NCBI GenBank assembly: GCA_963720235.1
Contig: OY970389.1
Coordinates: forward strand, 3,658,001 to 3,722,000
DNA: 64,000 nt
Source: JACMLC01 sp963720235
GTDB taxonomy: Bacteria; Acidobacteriota; Blastocatellia; Pyrinomonadales; Pyrinomonadaceae
Reading direction: 5' to 3'
In this document: in pieces, positions 7,965-14,074 of the stretch
Position numbering within the stretch: the first letter of the stretch is position 1
Layout of the letters: the number at the start of each line of letters is the position of its first letter
The notes under the pieces: model-generated
What the model was told of the DNA's origin: nothing
The model's input: only the letters and a program-made list of their open reading frames with translations
Databases searched by the model: none
Translations under genes and position numbers: made by a program

Positions 7965-9647
7965 ATGCGCGTCACCATCGGACAGATAAATACGACGAGC
8001 GGCGACTATGAAGGCAACACCGTGCGCATCCTGCGCGCTATTGAGCAGGCACGCAAGGATAACTCAGACCTTGTGGTGCTGCCCGAAACAGCCGTGCAGG
8101 GTTACATGTCTTTCGATTGGTTTCTTGATAGAGACATGGTGCGCTCTTGCCTTGTGCCGCTCGAACGAATCATCGAAGCGACGGATGGCTTGACGGCTGT
8201 CGTCGGCACTGTGCGGCCAACCGAAGAGGGCGCGCCTCGCAAGCTCTATAACTCTGCGGCGGTGATAAAGGATAAGAAGCTTTTGGGCTTTGCGGATAAA
8301 ACGCTCCTGCCGGATTACGATGTCTTTGATGACCCGCGATATTTTGTTTCGGCCCAAGAACGTCGGCTGTTTCCGCTCACGGGCGCGCGGCTCGGCGTAG
8401 CCGTTTGCGAAGACATCTGGAATGACAAGACTTTTTGGAAAGACCGTTTATACCCGCACGACCCTGCGGACGAATTGATAGAGATGGGCGCGAGTGTGCT
8501 GGTGTCGCCAAACGCTTCGCCCTTTAACAAGGGAAAGATGGGCCAGCGATGCGCTATGGTCTCGCATCGCGCAAAGGCTGCGGGCTTGCCTATCGTCTAT
8601 GTCAATCTGGTCGGCGGCAACGACGGCATCATCTTCGACGGCGCAAGCCTCGTCGCGGATTGTCGCGGTGAGATTATCCTGCAAGCTCCGCCGTTTGAAG
8701 AATTCTTTGCGACGGTTGACCTGGATTGCGGCGTGCGCGACGGGCTTTGCCTGCCCGGCACGGACATAGAGGCTGTGCATCAGGCTCTGGTCTTCGGCAT
8801 CAGAGATTACGCGCACAAGAACGGTTTTGAAAAAGCAGTCTTCGGACTTTCCGGCGGCATTGATTCTGCTCTTGTCGCCGCTCTCGCGTGCGAAGCTTTA
8901 GGCTCGCAGAACGTGCTCGCGGTGATGATGCCTTCGCCCTTCTCCACGCGCGGCAGCATAGATGATTCCGTAGAGCTTGGCCGCCGTCTGAACATGCAGA
9001 CCATAGAGCATCCCATCACTGAGGCTTTTGAAATTTTGTCGAAAGAGTTGGAACTCACGAATCCTGCTCATGACGGCGCATCACGCGCGGCAGAGAATCT
9101 GCAATCGCGTTTAAGAGGCAACATCCTGATGACCATCTCCAACAAAGAGAATCGCCTGTTGCTCTCGACCGGAAACAAATCGGAGTTGGCCTTAGGTTTC
9201 TGCACGCTCTACGGCGACACGAATGGCGGGCTTGCAGTCCTGGGCGATGTCTTGAAAACGGAAGTCTATCAGCTTGCGCGCCACTACAATCGTCAGACCG
9301 AGATTATCCCGCGCGCGATAATTGAGAAGCGACCTTCGGCGGAACTCGCGCATGGACAGTTTGATGACCAGAGCCTGCCGCCTTATGACTTGATTGACCC
9401 GATTTTAAAACTTTACTTTGAAGAGAAGGCGATGCCCGAAGAGATTATCAACGCGGGGCATGAAGCAAATCTGGTTTACGATTTATTGAACCGCGTCGAG
9501 TCGCCGGCCAACGAATTCAAGCGGCAGCAGTTGCCGCCGACGCTCGTTGTCTCGCGCCACGCCATAGGCATCGGTCGTCGTCGCCCTGTCACGCATCGCT
9601 ATCGCCGCCGCCCGCCGACTGATGAAGAACAAGCTTTGATTCGATAG
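7965..9647 (+). CDS. nadE: Glutamine-dependent NAD+ synthetase
   Basis: 560 residues with two domains. The N-terminal nitrilase-type glutaminase domain (~1-270) has the triad segments VVLPETAVQGY (Glu), ADKTLLPDYDVFDD (Lys) and VAVCEDIWND (Cys). The C-terminal ATP-pyrophosphatase domain begins around residue 285 with FGLSGGIDSALVAALA (P-loop), followed by LLSTGNKSELALGFCTLYGD. The enzyme amidates deamido-NAD+ with glutamine-derived ammonia, using ATP, in the last step of NAD synthesis. The ATG at 7965 gives the usual family N-terminus (MRVTIGQIN). It stands alone between two family B palindromes. Confidence 0.97.
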   Translation: MRVTIGQINTTSGDYEGNTVRILRAIEQARKDNSDLVVLPETAVQGYMSFDWFLDRDMVRSCLVPLERIIEATDGLTAVVGTVRPTEEGAPRKLYNSAAVIKDKKLLGFADKTLLPDYDVFDDPRYFVSAQERRLFPLTGARLGVAVCEDIWNDKTFWKDRLYPHDPADELIEMGASVLVSPNASPFNKGKMGQRCAMVSHRAKAAGLPIVYVNLVGGNDGIIFDGASLVADCRGEIILQAPPFEEFFATVDLDCGVRDGLCLPGTDIEAVHQALVFGIRDYAHKNGFEKAVFGLSGGIDSALVAALACEALGSQNVLAVMMPSPFSTRGSIDDSVELGRRLNMQTIEHPITEAFEILSKELELTNPAHDGASRAAENLQSRLRGNILMTISNKENRLLLSTGNKSELALGFCTLYGDTNGGLAVLGDVLKTEVYQLARHYNRQTEIIPRAIIEKRPSAELAHGQFDDQSLPPYDLIDPILKLYFEEKAMPEEIINAGHEANLVYDLLNRVESPANEFKRQQLPPTLVVSRHAIGIGRRRPVTHRYRRRPPTDEEQALIR

Positions 9648-9649
9648 CT

Positions 9650-9747
9650 TTTGCCACAGAGACACGGAGCAAGGAAAAGGGTAAAGGGTAAAAGTAAGAA
9701 AGAGATTTCATTTTCATCATCTCTCTGCCTCTGTGTCTCTGTGGCTA
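9650..9747. repeat. Palindromic element, family B
   Basis: TGCCACAGAGACACGGAG on the left matches CTCTGTGTCTCTGTGGCTA on the right with one change. The centre is purine-rich on the left half. It begins three bases after the nadE stop codon. The right arm holds an ATG that makes a false upstream start (MSLWLI) for the next gene. Confidence 0.88.
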
Positions 9748-9771
9748 ATTTATATTTTAAACGCTAGTAAA

Positions 9772-10359
9772 ATGGAAGACGCGACACAATTCCCACACAT
9801 CGAAACAGAAAGATTGCTGCTCACAATCCCTGCGGAGGATGCCGCGCCGCGCATGCTCGCCTTCGCGCTGGAAAATCGAGAGCATCTCACACGCTGGCAG
9901 CCGCCTGAGCCTGCGGGCTTTGAGACGGAAAAATTCTGGCGCGATTATTTGCAGAGGTCGCGTGAGGATTTTAAAGAGGGCCGCGCGCTGAGGCTTGTTA
10001 TGTTCGAGCGCGAGAATCCTTCTGGGCCAGTGATTGGCGAATGCAACTTCACAAACTTTGTGCGTGGCCCTTTTCAGGCATGCTTTCTCGGCTACAAGAT
10101 AGACTTTCGCGCAGAGGGTCGCGGCCTCATGCGCGAAGCCCTGACAGCATCCATCTCATACGCTTTTGACACTCTGCGCCTGCATCGCATCATGGCTAAT
10201 TACATCCCGACAAATGAGCGCAGCGGCGGGCTGCTCCGTCGGCTGGGCTTTGTCGTCGAAGGCTACGCGCGCGACTATCTCTTGATAAACGGCGAGTGGC
10301 GCGACCACATCCTGACCTCGCTCACAAACACGCGGCTCAAACCCGGCGACCTGCTTTAG
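9772..10359 (+). CDS. GNAT acetyltransferase, RimJ/RimL type
   Basis: 195-residue GNAT domain protein from ATG 9772 (MEDATQFPHIETERLLLTIP). The acetyl-CoA-binding core is YKIDFRAEGRGLMREALTASI, followed by LRLHRIMANYIPTNERSGGLLRRLGF, which is characteristic of the RimJ/RimL/SpeG group that acetylates protein N-termini or small amines. C-terminal GYARDYLLINGEWRDHI is also typical. The substrate is unknown. An in-frame ATG at 9733 lies inside repeat DNA and was not used. A second GNAT gene follows at once. Confidence 0.88.
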   Translation: MEDATQFPHIETERLLLTIPAEDAAPRMLAFALENREHLTRWQPPEPAGFETEKFWRDYLQRSREDFKEGRALRLVMFERENPSGPVIGECNFTNFVRGPFQACFLGYKIDFRAEGRGLMREALTASISYAFDTLRLHRIMANYIPTNERSGGLLRRLGFVVEGYARDYLLINGEWRDHILTSLTNTRLKPGDLL

Positions 10360-10365
10360 TTGAAA

Positions 10366-10926
10366 ATGATTGTGCCGATGAATACAGAATTGACGGACGG
10401 CATCATCCGCCTCAGACCATTCCGCGAGGAAGATATAGATATGGTCTATGAAGCTGTGCGCGCGTCCATCAAGGAAATTTCCGTATGGATGTCCTGGTGT
10501 CATGCAGGCTTAGCGAGAGAAGAGACCGCGACCTTTATCATGTCTCGCGCAGAAGCCTGGAGCAACGATGTCGAGTATAGCTTCGCAGTCTTTGATGCGG
10601 CGACGAATGAATTTCTCGGAAGTCTTGGGCTTAACTATTTGAAGCGCGAATACCAGATGGTCAATCTGGGTTACTGGATGAAAACGAGTTGGACGGGGCG
10701 CGGCGTGGCGACGCGCGCGACACGTTTGGGCGCGCGATTCGCGCTCGAACAGCTTGGACTTCAGCGCGTAGAGATTATCGCGGCGGTCGGCAATCTTGCG
10801 AGCCAACGTGTCGCAGAGAAGGCTGGCGCAAAGCGTGAGGGAGTGTTGCGCAAACGTCTCTTGATACACGGCCAGTCCTCAGATGCAGTGCTGTTTTCGC
10901 TGGTCGCGGAAGATTTTAAAGCTTGA
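10366..10926 (+). CDS. GNAT acetyltransferase, RimJ/RimL type
   Basis: A second GNAT protein of about 186 residues, beginning seven bases after the first and surely co-transcribed. Motifs: LGYWMKTSWTGRGVATRATRL for acetyl-CoA binding and LQRVEIIAAVGNLASQRVAEKAGAKREGVLRKRL near the C-terminus. Start choice is uncertain: TTG 10360, ATG 10366 and ATG 10378 are in frame and none has a strong Shine-Dalgarno; 10378 gives the family-like MNTELTDGIIRLRPF. The two genes are too different to be a recent duplication. Confidence 0.87.
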   Translation: MIVPMNTELTDGIIRLRPFREEDIDMVYEAVRASIKEISVWMSWCHAGLAREETATFIMSRAEAWSNDVEYSFAVFDAATNEFLGSLGLNYLKREYQMVNLGYWMKTSWTGRGVATRATRLGARFALEQLGLQRVEIIAAVGNLASQRVAEKAGAKREGVLRKRLLIHGQSSDAVLFSLVAEDFKA

Positions 10927-10938
10927 AAACGAATAACT

Positions 10939-11044
10939 CCCGCAAAGGCGCAAAGGCGCAAAGAAAGACGCGAAGAGAGCTTTCAAGTTAATTAATACTT
11001 CAACTCTTTGCGTGCTTTTCTTTGCGCCTTTGCGCCTTTGCGGG
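10939..11044. repeat. Palindromic element, family A, long form
   Basis: 106-bp palindrome starting CCCGCAAAGGCGCAAAGGCG and ending with its complement, with an AT-rich centre containing TTAATTAATACTTC. It begins 12 bp after the second GNAT stop codon. Its twin at 38381-38485 differs by three positions only (one deletion, two G-to-A). Confidence 0.95.
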
Positions 11045-11132
11045 AACTTTCTTCTTTATCTTCTCGCAAGTCTGACGGAACAAAATCGTTCCCTGAGTGT
11101 CCAATAGTCTAGCCTCAAGGAAGGAGTTTCGG

Positions 11133-11702
11133 ATGACCAAGTACAAAGACCCGCTCAAGCATGCGAAGGTCGCCTCGCCGTGCTCTGCCGATTGGGAGGG
11201 TATGATTGGCGATGCTCGCAGGCGTTTTTGCGGGCAATGCGAATTGAATGTTTACAACCTGTCGGAGATGTCGAGGCGCGAGGCCGAAGACCTCATCAAT
11301 CGCACGGAAGGCAGGCTCTGTGTGCGCTTTTATCGCAGGGCGGATGGCACGGTGCTGACCAAAGATTGTCCAATCGGATTGCGCGCCATACGGCGCAAGC
11401 TATCGCGTCTGGCGACGGCTACGCTCTCAGCTATCTTAGGCTTCTTTTCCGGTCTCGGTCTCAACATGGCAATCACTGAGACCGCGCAGCAGATTTATGA
11501 GCCAAGTGTGACGGGAATGATGATTCCGTCCGCGATGGCAGAAGAAATGGGCGACATCGTCACACCAGAGGACGAACGCCGCATGCCTGTCGCGGGAGAA
11601 TATGTATATTATCCTGAGCAGAAGGCGACCCCGCAGGCACTTATAGCGTCGCCGTCGTTGCCAAAACAAAAGATTAAGCGTGTGCGGAGGGCAAGCAGGT
11701 AG
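11133..11702 (+). CDS. Conserved hypothetical protein with Cys-rich N-domain and one membrane segment
   Basis: 189 residues from the ATG at 11133, which follows AAGGAAGGAG by six bases. The N-terminal ~85 residues carry conserved-looking cysteines: SPCSADWEGMIGDARRRFCG, then QCELNVYNLSEMSRREAEDL, GRLCVRFYRRADGTVLTKDC and PIGLR. I know this pattern from hypothetical proteins of several phyla, sometimes fused to envelope domains, but no function is assigned. A hydrophobic stretch (LATATLSAILGFFSGLGLNM) near residue 100 could anchor it, leaving a ~70-residue tail that is Lys/Arg-rich at the end (KQKIKRVRRASR). It stands alone. Confidence 0.75.
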   Translation: MTKYKDPLKHAKVASPCSADWEGMIGDARRRFCGQCELNVYNLSEMSRREAEDLINRTEGRLCVRFYRRADGTVLTKDCPIGLRAIRRKLSRLATATLSAILGFFSGLGLNMAITETAQQIYEPSVTGMMIPSAMAEEMGDIVTPEDERRMPVAGEYVYYPEQKATPQALIASPSLPKQKIKRVRRASR

Positions 11703-11725
11703 AGACTGCTAAAGCTTTTTTTCTA

Positions 11726-12613
11726 TCAAGCAGCGTAACGCGCATAGACTGTCTTGACCTTCTCCAGAAAATCCCTGCGGTCTATGAGGTAGTAAAGCTT
11801 GACCGCGCCGTCGCCGCCCGTCAGATGCTCGACCATCTTTTCCAGCACCTCAAACTGATCGCGCTCCGTGATGCCCTGCGCTTCTAAGTGGCCGCTATAA
11901 CGCATGCGGCGCACAAGCTCCATCAAAGTCAGGCGACCTTCGAGCGTGCGGCCTCCGTGTTTGTGCGAGCGGCTGACAAGATATTGGACCAACAAAGCGT
12001 CATTGTATAAAGCTGGCGCGAGAAAGAGCCTTGCGCCGTCGCGCTCAAATCCTTCTTCCAGACGCTGCGAGCGGCGCACGCTTCGCACTCCTTCAAAAAT
12101 CTCCGCCCAATCCGTTTTCGGCTCACGTCTTTCAAGATATGCGCGCGTCGCTTCAATCAGCCAGCCATCGGAATCAAGGTCGAGCGAGCGACCGAGCCCG
12201 TCTAGCCATTCAAAGAAGAGCGTCCGGCGGTCTGATTTTGTTTCGACAAGCTGAAACTGCTCTTCCGATTTTGGCAGAGATTTTATCAACGCGCGGCGCG
12301 CGGCGTCCGTCGCTTTGCCGCCTTCGATGCGATAAGTGTCTAGCTGCGCGTGCCAACGCTTTGCCGCGTCGCAGTAAGGACAATGCGGATTCTTCTGCTT
12401 GCTGTCGAAGTATGGACGCTGTGCGACGGGCGCAGTCAGTTCCTCAACAGTCGGCGCGTGGCGTTTGATTTCCGTGTAAGCAGTGCGCGGCGCAAGGCCA
12501 AGCTGAGCCGTGAAGATGTCAAAGATGCAGGCCAGACACAGATACGTCCCGTACTCCGTCACAGAGCCGTGCGGAAACTCGCTCCAATCAAGTTCAAGTT
12601 TCTTGGCTGGCAT
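11726..12613 (-). CDS. Hypothetical protein, partner of ttcA
   Basis: 295-residue soluble protein that I do not recognise. Visible cysteine features are TYLCLACIFDIF near residue 27 and HCPYCDAAKRWH near residue 77, which together could bind metal. The remainder is charged and helical. It starts four bases downstream of the ttcA stop codon, so the two are almost certainly one transcript, and a role near tRNA thiolation or in iron-sulfur handling is possible but only inferred. Start ATG 12613. Confidence 0.7.
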   Translation of the reverse strand: MPAKKLELDWSEFPHGSVTEYGTYLCLACIFDIFTAQLGLAPRTAYTEIKRHAPTVEELTAPVAQRPYFDSKQKNPHCPYCDAAKRWHAQLDTYRIEGGKATDAARRALIKSLPKSEEQFQLVETKSDRRTLFFEWLDGLGRSLDLDSDGWLIEATRAYLERREPKTDWAEIFEGVRSVRRSQRLEEGFERDGARLFLAPALYNDALLVQYLVSRSHKHGGRTLEGRLTLMELVRRMRYSGHLEAQGITERDQFEVLEKMVEHLTGGDGAVKLYYLIDRRDFLEKVKTVYARYAA

Positions 12614-12617
12614 GCCT

Positions 12618-13472
12618 TTACATGATGGAGACTAACGTTGGGCCAGCAGTCTCTTCCACGTGGCCGATGGCTGCATCAAGTTCCGCCTGTACATCACCGA
12701 CGCCGGGCGAGAGATTTTTGAAGTCGAAAAGGTTCGGGTCGAGCAGGTGCGAAGGCACAGCGTTGCCGAGCGCGGTCAGCATCGAAGCGCGTATGTTCGG
12801 AATCTCTTTTTCCAGCTCTGCAATAAGACGCTTGACGCGCACGCGCTTGAGATTCGACTGCGAGCCGCAGAGGTCGCAAGGGATAATCGGAAAATTTTTC
12901 GCGGCGGCAAATTCCGCGATATCAGTTTCGCGCGCATAAGCGAGCGGGCGAATCACAGTATTGCGCCCGTCCATCGAACGCAGCACGGGCGGCATCGCTT
13001 TCAGGTTGCCTATGAAAAAGAGATTGAGGAGAAACGTTGTGATGATGTCATCCGCGTGATGGCCCAGAGCAATCTTGGTGCAGCCTTCTTCGACCGCGAC
13101 GTTATAGAGAATGCCGCGACGCAGGCGCGAGCAGACGGCGCAATAAGTCTTGCCTTCCGGCACGAGCCTTTTGACAATCGAATAGGTATCCTGTTCGACG
13201 ATGCGATACGGGACTCCTATGCTCTCTAAATATTCCGGCAAGACATGCTGTGGAAAGTTTGGCTGCTTCTGGTCCAGATTTACTGCCAGCAGATCAAAGC
13301 GTACGGGCGCGCGCTTCTGCACATCGAGCAGCAGGTCGAGCATCGTATAGCTGTCCTTGCCGCCGGAGAGGCAGACCATCACGCGGTCGCCGTCCTCAAT
13401 CATGTGAAAGTCCTTGATTGCCTCGCCCATTCGCCTGAGCAGTTTTGTTTTTATCTTGGATTCAGCAAACAT
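12618..13472 (-). CDS. ttcA: tRNA 2-thiocytidine biosynthesis protein TtcA
   Basis: PP-loop ATPase that thiolates cytidine-32 of certain tRNAs and carries a [4Fe-4S] cluster. The P-loop is VMVCLSGGKDSYTMLDLLLD. The cluster cysteines are the pair in TYCAVCSRLRRG plus one in IIPCDLCGSQSN, at family-typical spacing. LGHHADDIITTFLLNLFF and RPLAYARETDI complete the fold. I took ATG 13472 (MFAESKIKTKLLRR), preceded by GGAAG; ATG 13484 and GTG 13505 are in frame upstream. It heads a two-gene unit with the hypothetical gene at 11726. Confidence 0.93.
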   Translation of the reverse strand: MFAESKIKTKLLRRMGEAIKDFHMIEDGDRVMVCLSGGKDSYTMLDLLLDVQKRAPVRFDLLAVNLDQKQPNFPQHVLPEYLESIGVPYRIVEQDTYSIVKRLVPEGKTYCAVCSRLRRGILYNVAVEEGCTKIALGHHADDIITTFLLNLFFIGNLKAMPPVLRSMDGRNTVIRPLAYARETDIAEFAAAKNFPIIPCDLCGSQSNLKRVRVKRLIAELEKEIPNIRASMLTALGNAVPSHLLDPNLFDFKNLSPGVGDVQAELDAAIGHVEETAGPTLVSIM

Positions 13473-13669
13473 TCTGTCTTCCATTCCCCTTTTCCGGTTC
13501 CGCACTCAGAATGCCATGTTCCACATCCTGTGACAACCTTGCAAGAGAGGCTTATCTGAGAGATAGTCGGCCCATCACATCAAATCACTCTACCAACCAA
13601 ATGAGTTTACGGTTTATCACATAACTATTGACGCAATTTGTTTCCAATATTACGTTGATACTTCTATTA

Positions 13670-13690
13670 TTCTGGAAATCATTTCCAGAA
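13670..13690. promoter_or_regulatory. 21-bp palindrome, operator-like
   Basis: TTCTGGAAAT and ATTTCCAGAA are exact inverted copies around a single C. There is no T-run, and it lies about 200 bp upstream of the ttcA start, so an operator is a better reading than a terminator. The binding protein is unknown. Confidence 0.45.
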
Positions 13691-13799
13691 GGATTCTTGT
13701 GACGGAGAATCGACTGGCATGAGTCCTGACCTAAAATAGATGAGCGTCATCAAAAGTTTGCTAAATTGAAACCAGGACAGTATCAAACGCTTTAGCAGC

Positions 13800-13830
13800 T
13801 TGACACGCGGCACGACGCGCCTCGTATAAT
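13800..13830 (+). promoter_or_regulatory. Sigma70-type promoter for the peptidase gene
   Basis: TTGACA at 13800-13805 and TATAAT at 13825-13830 are perfect consensus hexamers, although the 19-bp spacer is two bases longer than ideal. Transcription would start near 13837 and leave a leader of about 240 nt before the ATG at 14075. Confidence 0.55.
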
Positions 13831-14074
13831 TGTCTTTCTTCCAGCCTATGGCTCCGGCACGCCTGTGTTAGTCATCAACACTAATTGCGGTGTGCATTTG
13901 AGCCGGGCGGTTAGCGTAGGCAATGGACATCCGTTTGCTGTGTATGAGCATCAGATTGCCTTAATCTTTTGCCCGCATTCGGGGCAAACATTCTTTTGAT
14001 TCCCCTGTGACCATTCACAATCTGGCGATTCAGCGCAGATTAAATTTTCTTCTCTTTCTTTGAGGATAAGTTCA

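Larger units (their letters stand above)
13473..14074. other. Divergent intergenic region, AT-rich, with promoter and palindrome
   Basis: About 600 bp between ttcA (leftward) and the M1-type peptidase gene (rightward). It contains the 21-bp palindrome at 13670, a near-consensus promoter at 13800, and on the minus strand at 13951-14055 an open stretch encoding a zinc-ribbon-like segment with no credible start (see findings). No intact gene was found. Confidence 0.6.

Noticed and set aside
9733..9771. Start of the first GNAT gene at 9733
   Set aside because: The ATG lies in the arm of a family B repeat; ATG 9772 gives the family-like N-terminus.
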